A DNA stretch of 64,000 nt from Lipingzhangella_A rawalii (GCF_031628175.1 NZ_JAVLVT010000004.1:248001-312000), one strand, 5' to 3'. Positions 42,785 to 52,075 are shown, counted from the first letter of the stretch. The notes: a model not told the origin generated them from the sequence alone. A program made the numbers and translations.

Positions 42785-44478
42785 TGGCCCAGCAGCCCGT
42801 CGGTCGCGTCATGGCCCAGGTGGCCATGGTGATGAACCTGGACAAGTGCATCGGCTGCCACACCTGCTCGGTGACCTGCAAGCAGGCCTGGACCAACCGT
42901 CCCGGAGTCGAATACGCGTGGTTCAACAACGTGGAGACCCGCCCCGGTCAGGGCTATCCGCGTCGGTACCAGGACCAGGACCGTTGGCAGGGCGGCTGGG
43001 TGCGCACCGCCCGTGGCCGCCTCAAACCCCGGTCCGGGGGGCGGCTGCGCCGACTCGCCTCCATCTTCGCGAACCCCACCATGCCGTCGATCCAGGACTA
43101 CTACGAGCCCTGGACCTACGACTACGACCACCTGACCTCGGCACCGCTGGGCGACGACATGCCCACAGCACGGCCGTACTCGGTGCTCACCGGGCAACCC
43201 ACCGCGATCACGGGCAGCGCCAACTGGGACGACAACCTGGCCGGCGGCCCGGAGCTCGCGAGCCAGGACCCGATCGTGCAGCGGCTCGGGGACCAGGTGA
43301 AGCTCGAATTCGAGCAGACCTTCATGTTCTATTTGCCGCGGATCTGCGAGCACTGCCTGAACCCGTCCTGTGTGGCCAGCTGCCCCAGCGGGGCGCTGTA
43401 CAAGCGATCCGAGGACGGGATCGTGCTGGTGGACCAGGACAAGTGCCGCGGCTGGCGAATGTGTGTCACCAGCTGCCCGTACAAGAAGATTTACTTCAAC
43501 CACAAGACCGGTAAGGCCGAGAAGTGCACGCTGTGCTATCCACGCATCGAGATCGGCATGCCCACGATCTGTTCGGAGACCTGCGTGGGCCGGCTGCGCT
43601 ACCTCGGGGTGATTCTGTATGACGCCGAACGCGTCGGGGCGGCCGCGTCCGTCGCCGACGAGACGGAGCTCTACCCCGCACAGCTGGACGTGTTTCTCGA
43701 CCCGGAGGACCCGGAGGTGCAGCGGGCCGCGCACCGGGACGGCATCCCGGAGCGCTGGATCGACGCGGCACGGCGCTCCCCGATCTACACCCTGACCAAG
43801 CGGCACCGGCTGGCGCTGCCGCTACACCCGGAGTACCGCACCCTGCCGATGGTGTGGTACATCCCGCCCCTGTCGCCGGTCGTGGACACGCTCACCTCCA
43901 CCGGGCACGACGGGGAGGACGCGCACAACCTGTTCGGGGCGATCGAATCGCTGCGGATCCCGATCGAGTACCTGGCCGAGCTGTTCACCGCCGGGGACAC
44001 CGCGCCCGTGGACGCCACGCTGCGTCGACTCGCGGCGATGCGATCCTATATGCGGCGCATCAACCTGGGTGCGGAGCCCGACGAGTCGATCGCGACCGCG
44101 GTGGGGATGACCGGCAGCGACATCGAGGAGATTTATCGACTTCTCGCTCTCGCCAAGTACGACGAACGCTACGTGATCCCCACGGCCTACGGTGTGGACG
44201 ACGCCGAGCGAGCGGTCATCGAGGAGATCGGGTGCAGTCTGGACGTTACGGGCGGGCCCGGTATGGGCGGGGCCGGGGGCGCGCCACTCGGGGAAGCCTC
44301 CGGGCAGCCCCCGCCGGCGAGTGTGGAAACCTTCCACGCGCTCCAGCAGCGCCAGACCAGCGACGAACACGAACTGAGCGGCCGGGTGAACCTGCTCAAC
44401 TGGGATGGGAACGGCCGCCCGGACGGGCTGTTTCCGCCACGGCCGGACGGCAACGACGGACCGGGGGAGCAGCGGTGA
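42784..44478 (+). CDS. narH: Respiratory nitrate reductase beta subunit
   Basis: The 564-residue electron-transfer subunit carries four iron-sulfur clusters. The cysteine groups are CIGCHTCSVTC near the start, CEHCLNPSCVASC, CRGWRMCVTSC and CTLC with CSETC; the tryptophan in CRGWRMC is the usual replacement giving a [3Fe-4S] cluster. It passes electrons from NarI haem to NarG. The C-terminal 80 residues are longer and more Gly/Pro-rich than the Escherichia coli protein. It starts one base inside the narG stop and overlaps narJ by four bases. Confidence 0.97.
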   Translation: MAQQPVGRVMAQVAMVMNLDKCIGCHTCSVTCKQAWTNRPGVEYAWFNNVETRPGQGYPRRYQDQDRWQGGWVRTARGRLKPRSGGRLRRLASIFANPTMPSIQDYYEPWTYDYDHLTSAPLGDDMPTARPYSVLTGQPTAITGSANWDDNLAGGPELASQDPIVQRLGDQVKLEFEQTFMFYLPRICEHCLNPSCVASCPSGALYKRSEDGIVLVDQDKCRGWRMCVTSCPYKKIYFNHKTGKAEKCTLCYPRIEIGMPTICSETCVGRLRYLGVILYDAERVGAAASVADETELYPAQLDVFLDPEDPEVQRAAHRDGIPERWIDAARRSPIYTLTKRHRLALPLHPEYRTLPMVWYIPPLSPVVDTLTSTGHDGEDAHNLFGAIESLRIPIEYLAELFTAGDTAPVDATLRRLAAMRSYMRRINLGAEPDESIATAVGMTGSDIEEIYRLLALAKYDERYVIPTAYGVDDAERAVIEEIGCSLDVTGGPGMGGAGGAPLGEASGQPPPASVETFHALQQRQTSDEHELSGRVNLLNWDGNGRPDGLFPPRPDGNDGPGEQR

Positions 44479-45206
44479 ACCCGATCCGGAACCTGTGGAC
44501 CCCGAAACGCGGTCCCGACGCTCCCACGCCCAACGAGCAGGGCACGGACACCAACACCGCGGTCACGTGGCAGGCCGCCGCACAGCTGCTGTGCTACCCG
44601 GACGAACGGCTGTACGCGCGGCTGGACACGGTCGCGGCGGCGGTGCACGCACTTCCGGCCGGAACCGTGCGCGCGGGCCTGGCCGGCACCGTGGACTACC
44701 TGCGTCGCGCCGAGGTTCTGGAGGCCCAGGCGCACTACGTGGACACCTTCGACCTGCGTCGCCGCCGCGCGCTGCATCTCACCTACTACACCGACGGGGA
44801 CACCCGCCGCCGGGGACATGCCCTGGCCCGGATCCAGGAGTGCTACACGGCCGCCGGGTGGCGAGTGGCCTCCGGGGAGCTGCCCGACCATCTCGGGGTG
44901 CTGCTGGAGTTCAGCGCCCGCGGGGACGCACGCCGAGGCCAGGAACTCTTGGTGGAGTTCCGGCCCGGGCTAGAGCTGTTGCACACCGAACTCCAGCAGT
45001 ACGGCACTCCCTACGCGGGGGTGCTGGCCGTGGTGCTGGCCACTCTTCCATCGGCGAGCCAGCGGCAGCGGGAGGACGCGCGGCGCATCGCCGAGGAGGG
45101 ACCGCCGGTCGAGGATGTGGGGCTGGAGCCCTACGGCGGACCGGTCGCACTGGGAATGCCCACAGTGGGTGTTCCCGACGACAGCGCGGGAGGTGAGCAG
45201 AGGTGA
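44475..45206 (+). CDS. narJ: Nitrate reductase assembly chaperone NarJ
   Basis: The 243-residue protein is a TorD/NarJ-type chaperone for molybdenum cofactor insertion into NarG. Typical segments are WQAAAQLLCYPDERLY, YVDTFDLRRRRALHLTYYTDGDTR and DHLGVLLEFSA. It starts at a GTG that overlaps the narH stop by four bases, and its own stop overlaps the narI start by four bases. It is not part of the final enzyme. Confidence 0.95.
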   Translation: MNPIRNLWTPKRGPDAPTPNEQGTDTNTAVTWQAAAQLLCYPDERLYARLDTVAAAVHALPAGTVRAGLAGTVDYLRRAEVLEAQAHYVDTFDLRRRRALHLTYYTDGDTRRRGHALARIQECYTAAGWRVASGELPDHLGVLLEFSARGDARRGQELLVEFRPGLELLHTELQQYGTPYAGVLAVVLATLPSASQRQREDARRIAEEGPPVEDVGLEPYGGPVALGMPTVGVPDDSAGGEQR

Positions 45207-45940
45207 CCGTGCTGGACTGGATGCTGTGGGGCGCGCTGCCCTATGTGGTGCTGGCGCTGCTGATCGGTGGGACCGTGTGGCGGTATCACTACGATCGGTT
45301 CGGCTGGACCACCCGTTCCTCCCAGCTGTACGAGTCGCGGCTGCTGCGCATCGCGAGTCCCGTGTTCCACTACGGGCTGCTGCTGGTGATCGTCGGACAC
45401 GTGGTCGGGCTGCTCATCCCCAAGGAGTGGACGGCGGCGCTGGGCATCACCTCCACCGCCTATCACGCCATGGCCCTGGTTCTGGGCACGATCGCCGGGG
45501 TGGCGACCCTGGGCGGGGTGGCGCTGCTGATCTACCGGCGGCGTGTCAACGGTCCGGTGTTCAGCGTGACCACCCGCAACGACAAACTCATGTACCTGGT
45601 GCTGGTGCTCGCGTTGGTGACCGGGCTGGCCACCACCCTGCTGGCTGCGGGCGCCGAGTTCACCGGCCGGGAGACTGTGGACTACCGCGAGACCGTCTCG
45701 CCGTGGTTCCGCAGCATCTTTTACCTGACCCCGGACGTCTCCGCGATGGCGGCCGCATCCCTCGGGTTCAAGATCCATGTGCTGGTGGGCCTGGCCCTGT
45801 TCGCGCTGGTGCCGTTCACCCGACTGGTGCACGCCTTCAGCGCCCCGGTGGGCTACCTGTTCCGGCCGTACATCGTCTACCGCAGCCGGGTGCACACCCC
45901 CGACCGGCGCACCCGCGCGACCGAGCGGGGGTGGGGGTAG
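45203..45940 (+). CDS. narI: Nitrate reductase gamma subunit (cytochrome b)
   Basis: The 245-residue membrane subunit has five hydrophobic segments and takes electrons from menaquinol to NarH. Haem-ligand histidines are in FHYGLLLVIVGHVVG near residues 55-66 and in FKIHVLVGLALF and RLVHAFSAPVGYL toward the C-terminus, as in other NarI proteins. It starts at the GTG overlapping the narJ stop. The operon ends here; a degraded MFS gene lies just downstream on the other strand. Confidence 0.95.
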   Translation: MTVLDWMLWGALPYVVLALLIGGTVWRYHYDRFGWTTRSSQLYESRLLRIASPVFHYGLLLVIVGHVVGLLIPKEWTAALGITSTAYHAMALVLGTIAGVATLGGVALLIYRRRVNGPVFSVTTRNDKLMYLVLVLALVTGLATTLLAAGAEFTGRETVDYRETVSPWFRSIFYLTPDVSAMAAASLGFKIHVLVGLALFALVPFTRLVHAFSAPVGYLFRPYIVYRSRVHTPDRRTRATERGWG

Positions 45941-45949
45941 CACCCGGTC

Positions 45950-46440
45950 TGCCCCCTCTGGGCGGAATTCGGGCGGCTCTGGCACCTCGGAGGCGCCGGG
46001 AATGCGCGGAAGTAGGACCAGGCTAGCCAGAACCACCAGGACGCTGCCCAGGGCAACGGCGAGGAAGGTGCTCCGCCAGCCGAGAGGGTCGCGTCGAGCA
46101 GGGCGCCGAGCGGCCCCCGAGAAACAGGGAGACGGTGAGCCCGGCGGCGACCCCGCCCCTGGCCTGCCCCACCCGTGCGGAGGGCGGCCGCGCGCCCGAC
46201 CATCGCGAACGCCGCCGGGGTGATGGTCGCCGCGACCAGCGCGGTCACCACGCGCACAGCCATCAGCGCGGGGGAGCTGGGCATGAGCGCGGTGAGCTAG
46301 TTACGGGGCAGTCGGGCCGTGGCCACCGCCAGCGGGAGTGTGGCCGCGGCGTAGGTGTTGGAGAACATGCTCACCAGCAGTAGGTAGGCCAGCCAGCCGA
46401 CACCGCGGGGTCGCTGGATTTGGGGCTCGGGTGTACTCAT
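45950..46440 (-). pseudogene. Degraded MFS transporter gene
   Basis: Starting at the ATG at 46440, the frame reads MSTPEPQIQRPRGVGWLAYL with a first transmembrane segment, then meets an in-frame TAG at 46299-46297. It continues in the same frame with SSPALMAVRVVTALVAATIT and PAAFAMVGRAA, a typical MFS segment 3-4. After that the family sequence needs at least two frame changes (GLTVSLFLGG, then PLGALLDATL, then WRSTFLAVALGSVLVVLASL). The C-terminal half is missing. It is an exporter remnant. Confidence 0.8.
45958..45981 (+). repeat. 24-base direct repeat, copy 1
   Basis: The 24 bases from CTGGGCGGAATTC onward are identical to 49394-49417 in the same orientation. This copy lies at the end of the MFS remnant. 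Confidence 0.85.
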
Positions 46441-46604
46441 GCCGGGACCGTAGAACCCTGCCGCCTGTGTCACGGTCACGCCGACGCGAAATCCGCGGCA
46501 GGACCAAGCAGTGATCTGACCACATCAGCCCATCCGGTTTCCTCTTCACCACCCAGGGGATACACAGAGTACATTTACACTACTCTTTGTTACCGGAGGC
46601 GGTT
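46441..46604. other. Short upstream region of the secreted-protein gene
   Basis: This stretch between the MFS remnant and the secreted-protein gene is A/T-rich in its last 50 bases and ends in CGGAGG five bases before the ATG at 46605. It should contain the promoter of the two-gene unit that follows. No element is clear enough to place. Confidence 0.35.
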
Positions 46605-47228
46605 ATGTCGGTGACCCGACGGTGCATCCTCGCTGGCTCCCTAGTGCTCCCCGCAGCTGCGGCGGTCGGACTGACTTCGACCGCCGCGCGAGCGAACACC
46701 TCGCGAGCGCAGGTGGAGATCGGCTGGAACCGCAAGGTGCTCAGCGAGCAGACCAACTGCACCTTGCTCAATCACGACGTGGAACTCACCGCGGTCGAGC
46801 CGGCCGAGCTCACTACGGACACCCCACGCCCGGGGGTGCACTACCCGGTCGGCGAGGGAGACATCTCGCTGGACCTGCAATCCGGATCGGTCACCTTCGA
46901 GGGCGGATTCCGGCTCCAAACATCAGACACCGCCATCGAAGTCTTCGACTTCACCGCCGATCTCAGCAGCGGAACGGCCACGGCCGAGATCCGCACCGGT
47001 TCCGGTTCTTGCGAACGCGTCGAGGTCTTCGCCTTTGACATCACTGAGGCTGAGGTCGACCTTGTTCCTCCCGAAATCACGGTCGCGGAGCTGCCACTGT
47101 ACGCCCGGCAGCCGTTCGTGGAGGCCGTGAATCAGACCTTCGGGGTCGCGCTCCTCGCCGAGGACTCGGTGTTCGCGCACGACGCCGCGGCAGCAAGCCA
47201 GCTCGACCTCGCAGACGGCCTACTGTGA
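46605..47228 (+). CDS. Secreted protein of unknown function (Tat-like signal)
   Basis: The 207-residue protein begins MSVTRRCILAGSLVLPAAAA with an RR pair and a hydrophobic stretch, ending near TSTAARA; this looks like a Tat signal or a Sec signal with two arginines. The rest is beta-strand rich, with SLDLQSGSVTFEGGFRLQTS and a following FDFTADLSSGTATAEIRTG, faintly like strands of HtaA-type haem proteins, but I cannot confirm a family. CGGAGG lies five bases before the ATG. It overlaps the aldehyde dehydrogenase gene by four bases, an odd pairing for a secreted protein. Function unknown. Confidence 0.75.
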   Translation: MSVTRRCILAGSLVLPAAAAVGLTSTAARANTSRAQVEIGWNRKVLSEQTNCTLLNHDVELTAVEPAELTTDTPRPGVHYPVGEGDISLDLQSGSVTFEGGFRLQTSDTAIEVFDFTADLSSGTATAEIRTGSGSCERVEVFAFDITEAEVDLVPPEITVAELPLYARQPFVEAVNQTFGVALLAEDSVFAHDAAAASQLDLADGLL

Positions 47229-48805
47229 GTACCGCGCTACCACCCAGCCAGGGCTTCCACTATCCGTGCTACGTCAACGCCGAACGTGTCTGGACCACTG
47301 AGCGCTGTTACGGTTTGCACATTCGCGCTGTCCTGAGTACCGATGCCTCACGCAGCTTGGCACACCACTTCACCACCGCAGCGGGCGACGAATGGGACGA
47401 TCACCCACACGTCCTAGGTTCAATGTGTGGCAGCGATACGCAGGTGCGCAAGGCTGCCCTGGCAGCGGCCGCGGTCGCGCGTCGGCCATGGCGCGCCACG
47501 TCTGTGTCCACACGGTTGCAGCTCGCGGCAGCGGTCCGTATGCGCCTGGCCGTCCATCAAGACACACTTATTCGGTTGCTCATGGCGGAGGGCTGCCCAC
47601 GGCCAATGGCCGAGTGGCAGCTCGGCGCCATGCTGAACGCGCTGGCCCCTGCGGCACTGCAGTGGTACGCCACGCAGCTACAGCAGATGCCGCAGAGCGG
47701 GCCGCAGCAGGTCGTGGTACGTCGCCGGCCGGACGGTTTGGTGTGCGTCGATCCACCACGGAATGGGCCGGCACTGTGCGGGCTGCTCGGCGCCATGGCA
47801 TTGTTCGCCGGAAACACGGTGGTGGTCCGGGTCCCCCGGAGTATGCCCGTCGCCCTGGCCTATCTGCTCCATGAGGTACTCATCCCGGTGTTGGAAGCGG
47901 ACCAGGTACCCGCAGGGGTACTGAACGTCGTATGCGCCGAGCACCGGAACTGCGTGCGCGAGTGGCTGGAGAGCCCGGAGGTCGCGGACATCTGCTACTT
48001 CGGGATCAGCCAGCGCGGCAGGAGCCTGGAACGTGAGTGTGTGACGCACGAGAAGAAGGCCGTCCTGGAACTGTCCGGTAACGACGGGGTGCTCGTGTGG
48101 CACGACGCCGACGTGTCGGGAGCAGCGGCCGCCCTCGCGGAGTGTTTCCATGGCTCCGGTCAGATGTGCCTGGCCCCCAACTGGGCGGTCGTCCACCCCG
48201 CGATCGCGGAGGAGCTGATCGAGCGGCTCTGCACGCTGGCCGCCAAACATCGGCCAGGCCTGCCCGAGGATCCCCACACAACGCTGAGCCCGTTGTTCAA
48301 CCGCGGCGGATTCCGGCGAGCCGTGTCCGAATGTCAGGAGCACGGCGCACAAATCTGCTGCGGCGGCCGGATTGTCACCGCCGACGGCACCCCAGCCCAT
48401 ACCGGATTGTTTGCGGAGCCCACCGTCGTTCGTGTTGACGGACTACGCGCGGCTCGGCTCCTGAGCGTCGTTCAGGAGGAGACCTTTTTCCCCTTGCTCC
48501 CGGTGGTCGTTCCCGACGGGAGCGACGGCGAGGACACCGCCTTGCTGGACGCGATGGTCGATCTGGTCAACAGCAACACCTACGGGCTACGCAACTCGGT
48601 TTGGGCACGCGACCCGGACGTCCTCGAACACGTGGTGTCCCTCGTCGACAACGGTGGCGTACTCAAGGTCAACACCTCCCACATCGACTGCCCGCCCCAC
48701 GTTCCCGTAGGCGGGGGCACGGGCGCCACCAGTGGAGCACTCGCCGGAGCGAACTACCCGCTACTCACCACGACGCACCTCCAAACCGTTGCCGGGGACT
48801 TCTGA
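47225..48805 (+). CDS. Aldehyde dehydrogenase superfamily protein
   Basis: The 526-residue protein has the superfamily layout: the catalytic cysteine in FHGSGQMCLAPNW, the general-base glutamate in AVLELSGNDG, and EETFFPLLPVV near the end like the EEIFGPVL block. The N-terminal proline-tryptophan-asparagine motif before the cofactor loop reads DPPRNGP and is not conserved, so it is a divergent member, perhaps an acyl- or semialdehyde-type dehydrogenase. It starts at GTG 47225, overlapping the secreted-protein gene by four bases. Substrate unknown. Confidence 0.88.
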   Translation: MSTALPPSQGFHYPCYVNAERVWTTERCYGLHIRAVLSTDASRSLAHHFTTAAGDEWDDHPHVLGSMCGSDTQVRKAALAAAAVARRPWRATSVSTRLQLAAAVRMRLAVHQDTLIRLLMAEGCPRPMAEWQLGAMLNALAPAALQWYATQLQQMPQSGPQQVVVRRRPDGLVCVDPPRNGPALCGLLGAMALFAGNTVVVRVPRSMPVALAYLLHEVLIPVLEADQVPAGVLNVVCAEHRNCVREWLESPEVADICYFGISQRGRSLERECVTHEKKAVLELSGNDGVLVWHDADVSGAAAALAECFHGSGQMCLAPNWAVVHPAIAEELIERLCTLAAKHRPGLPEDPHTTLSPLFNRGGFRRAVSECQEHGAQICCGGRIVTADGTPAHTGLFAEPTVVRVDGLRAARLLSVVQEETFFPLLPVVVPDGSDGEDTALLDAMVDLVNSNTYGLRNSVWARDPDVLEHVVSLVDNGGVLKVNTSHIDCPPHVPVGGGTGATSGALAGANYPLLTTTHLQTVAGDF

Positions 48806-48996
48806 CCTCATCGAATCCGCTGCCGACGACCCAGCTCGTCCTCTCCCTGCGTTTTCCAGCCAACGCCGCGACGCCTACCTGGACCATGCGCGCTCCCCCG
48901 GACACGTTCCGTCATAGCCTCCCCGCCGCCTGCCGCTTACCCCCGGGCTGGTAGGACCCGCGAAGCGAGCGCGGCACGGCGGGCAGCCGGGCCAGG
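48806..48996. other. Intergenic stretch after the aldehyde dehydrogenase
   Basis: No gene is visible. The stretch ends against the TetR remnant on the opposite strand. Confidence 0.35.
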
Positions 48997-49310
48997 TCAC
49001 GGTGCGGGCGCGGTCTCGTAAGCCGCGGGTTCCTCCAGGAGCAGGGAGTACGCGTCCGCGATGCGGGTCAGGGCCTCGACCTCGAAGGCGAGCTGCTCCG
49101 GATCCGTGGCCGGGGCGAGCTCTCCGATAACGACGGCCTCGGCTGCGGCCCCGGCCATGCGGGTCACCACGTGCGGGCGAAGGTGGCGAGGGCGTCGCGG
49201 ACCGACCCGGGGCGGGCGTCGTACTCGGCGTTGGCGTTGATGAAGAAGCAGCCCTCGGGGAACACGCGGCGGCGAATCGTCCAGCCGGCCGACACGGCCG
49301 CAGCGTCACT
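48997..49310 (-). pseudogene. C-terminal remnant of a TetR-family regulator
   Basis: On the minus strand the sequence AGWTIRRRVFPEGCFFINAN followed by EYDARPG and VRDALATFARTW is the ligand-domain part of a TetR/AcrR regulator. It stops at a TGA and resumes in another frame as VTRMAGAAAEAVVIGELAPA, then EQLAFEVEALTRIADAYSLL, ending at 48997. The DNA-binding half is not found. This is a decayed regulator, probably the former partner of the MFS remnant. Confidence 0.7.
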
Positions 49311-49559
49311 CCCGAACGCGACCCCAACTCCCCCACGAAGCCCGTAACACCCGGGCCGTGGTCCGCGCGGGGGCACGCCCCCGAACCTGGCCCCTGGGCG
49401 GAATTCGGGCGGCTCTGCTGTCTCGGGGCCAACCCCCAGCGCACAGGGGCCACGAAAGGCTGATGGGGGGTGTAAAAGGCCGATGAGGGTGCTGAGGAGC
49501 AGGCACGCGGGTGGGAAGCCGGGCGGCTCGGGGTACGGGGCAGCGGGCACACCCGTGCT
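49311..49559. other. Non-coding stretch containing one copy of a 24-base repeat
   Basis: No gene is seen here. It contains the second copy of the 24-base direct repeat (49394-49417) also present at 45958-45981. Confidence 0.4.
49394..49417 (+). repeat. 24-base direct repeat, copy 2
   Basis: Identical to 45958-45981. The two copies bracket about 3.4 kb containing the secreted-protein gene, the aldehyde dehydrogenase gene and both remnants. Confidence 0.85.
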
Positions 49560-50255
49560 TCACCCCGTGAGATCCCCCAGCCCTTGGGCGAGGAACACCC
49601 CGCCGAAGACAAACAGCACCGTCATGGTCACCGAGTCGCCGTGGATGTCCAGCCAGGCCCGGGCACGGCGCAGCGCCTCATCTCCGGCCCCGCCACGCAG
49701 GGCAACGGCCACGATCGGTGCGAGCACCCCGATACTGCCCAGGACCGCGAACACGGCCGTGGCCCCCGCGGCCGCGGTGAGCCCGAGCCCGAATGAGCCG
49801 ATGACCGCTCCGCCACCCACGATCATCGCGAGATTCTTCGGGTTGAGCAGCGCCAGCACCAGCGCCAGCCGCATCGCCCCCGGGACCGTCATCCCGTCCA
49901 TCGCGGCCAGCCACCGGGGCGGTTCGGGCTCGGTATCCGCAGGACGCTGGAGTCCCCGACGCAGGATGCGCAGAGCCAGCACAATCAGCAGCAGCCCGAG
50001 CAGGGTCTGCACCCAGGCCACCCAGTCCACCTGCGTGCCCGCGGCCGGACCGGTGTCCCCGGTGCTGGCCGCGGCGCTGAGCAGCGCCACCAGCAGGCCC
50101 ACCACGAGCACCGCCACGGCCCAGGCCACCGTGAAGGCGCCGGCCTTGACACGGCCGCCCGAAGCCATGAGCAGCACGATCGTCGCAATGATCCCGGTGG
50201 GTGCCGCCACCAGCCCCAGCACATACGGCAACAGCTGCGTCAGCGCGTCCAGCAC
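49560..50255 (-). CDS. GAP-family (Sap-like) membrane protein
   Basis: The 231-residue protein has six hydrophobic segments. The first segment reads LPYVLGLVAAPTGIIATIVLL, and LNPKNLAMIVGGGAVIGSF is a conserved NPKN block. These features match the GAP/Sap (sulfolipid-addressing) proteins of actinobacteria, related to the LysE exporter fold. The start is a GTG at 50255. It stands alone on the minus strand. It may export a small molecule or lipid; the substrate is not known. Confidence 0.85.
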   Translation of the reverse strand: MLDALTQLLPYVLGLVAAPTGIIATIVLLMASGGRVKAGAFTVAWAVAVLVVGLLVALLSAAASTGDTGPAAGTQVDWVAWVQTLLGLLLIVLALRILRRGLQRPADTEPEPPRWLAAMDGMTVPGAMRLALVLALLNPKNLAMIVGGGAVIGSFGLGLTAAAGATAVFAVLGSIGVLAPIVAVALRGGAGDEALRRARAWLDIHGDSVTMTVLFVFGGVFLAQGLGDLTG

Positions 50256-50399
50256 GCGGTTCCCCCCGTCATCGCACCCTCTCGCCGTACCCGGCCCTGA
50301 CTACTGTCGCGCACTGTCGCCCACTCCGCACCGCGACTCTCCGTGGCGATACTGGCCGGAGCCCTGGCTGCTGCGGGCCTGTTCAGGGACGTTACCTCC

Positions 50400-50429
50400 G
50401 GCGGGGATCACCAAACGGTGATCCCCGCC
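50400..50429 (-). terminator. Strong hairpin downstream of the small hypothetical gene
   Basis: GGCGGGGATCACC (50400-50412) and GGTGATCCCCGCC (50417-50429) form a perfect 13-base-pair stem with an AAAC loop. It lies 32 bases after the stop of the minus-strand gene at 50461-50676 and has no U-tract, as is common in high-GC actinobacteria. Confidence 0.65.
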
Positions 50430-50460
50430 ACGGGCAGCGTCCGGATCACCACCGCAGGGG

Positions 50461-50676
50461 TCACCGCCGGCGAAACACCGGGTAGGCCACCTCCATCGAG
50501 ACGGCCCAGTCGATCAACTCCCAGCCCACGGACTCGGTCGCCTCGATCAGATCCCCCCACTCGGTGGGGCTCGCGGTGAAGCGGGGAGTAAACACCGCGG
50601 CTCCCCCCTCCACGGCCTCCGTGGCCTCCTCGCGCGCCTTACTCACTCGTTTCTCCCGACCGGAATCACCAAACAT
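50461..50676 (-). CDS. Small hypothetical protein (DUF4177-like)
   Basis: The 71-residue protein starts MFGDSGREKRVSKAREEATE and ends with WGDLIEATESVGWELIDWAV and MEVAYPVFRRR. The GWEL phrase followed by hydrophobic strands recalls the short DUF4177 fold, though the match is faint. There is no clear ribosome site, but codon bias is good and a strong hairpin follows. Function unknown. Confidence 0.6.
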   Translation of the reverse strand: MFGDSGREKRVSKAREEATEAVEGGAAVFTPRFTASPTEWGDLIEATESVGWELIDWAVSMEVAYPVFRRR

Positions 50677-50801
50677 GCCGCCACGGGTACCAGTCGGCGA
50701 CGCCCGCGAGAACCCCTCCACCCCGCCGGGTTGGCGAAATCCTGACGCGGTCCGGCCCTTCGGGTGACGCGCCTACGGCCGGGAGTGGGAACACCCCCGG
50801 C

Positions 50802-51755
50802 ATGGAACTGTTCCCACCGATTCCACTCCAGGAGTGGAGTCCCACCAAACAGACCCTGCACCGCTGGCTCCAGATCGTGGGCAAGATCCGGCTCGCGGCG
50901 AGTCCGCGCCGCAACCACTGGTGGAACGTCCCGTTCCACCTCACCGGGACCGGTCTCACCACCCGGCCGATGGGCCTCAACGACGGAAACCCCGTGTTCA
51001 CGATCGACGTGGACCTGCTGCACCACCAGCTGGTGGTGAGCACCCTGGCGTCCGGACAGGTGACCGTGCCACTCCCGGGGCACAGCGTGGCCAGCTTCCA
51101 CCGGGAGCTGACCGCGGCACTGGACCATCTGGGCGTGGGGGTACCGGTCCCGCATCCCTACCCGTTCGACCTGCCCGACGCCGACCGACCGTTCGCCGCG
51201 GACACCGAACACGCCGCCTATGACGCCGGTTGGGCCCAGCGCTACTGGCAGGTTCTCAGCCAGGTGAATCTCCTCCTGGAGGAGTTCGCCGCGGGCTACT
51301 GGGGCAAGTCCAGCCCGGTGCACCACTTCTGGCACACCTTCGACATCGCGATGACCCGGTTCAGTGACGCCGTGGTCACCCAACCGCGGGAGGCCGGTTC
51401 GGTGATTCGTGAGGCCTACTCCCGACAGGTCATCAGCTTCGGTTTCTGGTTCGGTGACGAGGGCGGCACCGTCGCGGAGCCCGCGTTCTACGCCTACACC
51501 GCCCCCGAGCCACTCGGCCTCACCGAGCAACCCCTGCCCACCGGTGCGGAGTGGATCGCCAGCGGCCACGGGCACCTTGCCCTGCTGCGTTACGAACGCG
51601 CCCGCAAGGAGCCCGACCCGCGTTCCCACGTCCTGGACTTCTACGAGGCGGCCTACCGGGCGGGCGCGGACCTGCTGGGTTGGGACCGCGACACCCTGGC
51701 CTGCCCACACGGCGCCACCGACCCCTACTGGACCGAACTGCGAGGGCGAACATGA
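50802..51755 (+). CDS. DUF5996-family protein
   Basis: The 317-residue protein has the tryptophan- and histidine-rich pattern of DUF5996: WSPTKQTLHRWLQIVGKIRL, NHWWNVPFHLT, FHRELTAALDHLG, and SPVHHFWHTFDIAMTRFSD. No catalytic role is known for the family. It overlaps the GNAT gene by four bases, so the two are probably made together. Confidence 0.85.
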   Translation: MELFPPIPLQEWSPTKQTLHRWLQIVGKIRLAASPRRNHWWNVPFHLTGTGLTTRPMGLNDGNPVFTIDVDLLHHQLVVSTLASGQVTVPLPGHSVASFHRELTAALDHLGVGVPVPHPYPFDLPDADRPFAADTEHAAYDAGWAQRYWQVLSQVNLLLEEFAAGYWGKSSPVHHFWHTFDIAMTRFSDAVVTQPREAGSVIREAYSRQVISFGFWFGDEGGTVAEPAFYAYTAPEPLGLTEQPLPTGAEWIASGHGHLALLRYERARKEPDPRSHVLDFYEAAYRAGADLLGWDRDTLACPHGATDPYWTELRGRT

Positions 51756-52075
51756 GCCTGACGGTGCGAAACGCCACCCACCGCGACCGCTACGAGGCCA
51801 TCGACTATCCGGACGACGCCGCGGAGGGAACCGTCGCGGGCTTCGCGGACTACATCCATGCCCGAGACCAGATCGTGTTCACCCACACGGAGGTCGCCCC
51901 CGCCTACGAGGGACGCGGTATCGGCGGTCAGTTGGTGCGCGGCGCCCTGGATGACGTACGGGCACGGGGCCTTCGGGTGATCCCGGTCTGTCCCTTTGTC
52001 AAGGGCTGGATCCAACGCCACCGGGAGTACGCCGACCTGGTCGGGGACCAGGGCCCGGACAACACGGCTGGCTGA
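51752..52075 (+). CDS. Small GNAT-family N-acetyltransferase (YjdJ-like)
   Basis: The 107-residue protein is a compact GNAT domain: FTHTEVAPAYEGRGIGGQLV contains the acetyl-CoA pyrophosphate-binding RGIGG, and VIPVCPFVKGWIQRHREYAD is the conserved end of the YjdJ/NATD1-type family. Its ATG overlaps the upstream DUF5996 stop. Its acceptor is unknown. Confidence 0.9.
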   Translation: MSLTVRNATHRDRYEAIDYPDDAAEGTVAGFADYIHARDQIVFTHTEVAPAYEGRGIGGQLVRGALDDVRARGLRVIPVCPFVKGWIQRHREYADLVGDQGPDNTAG

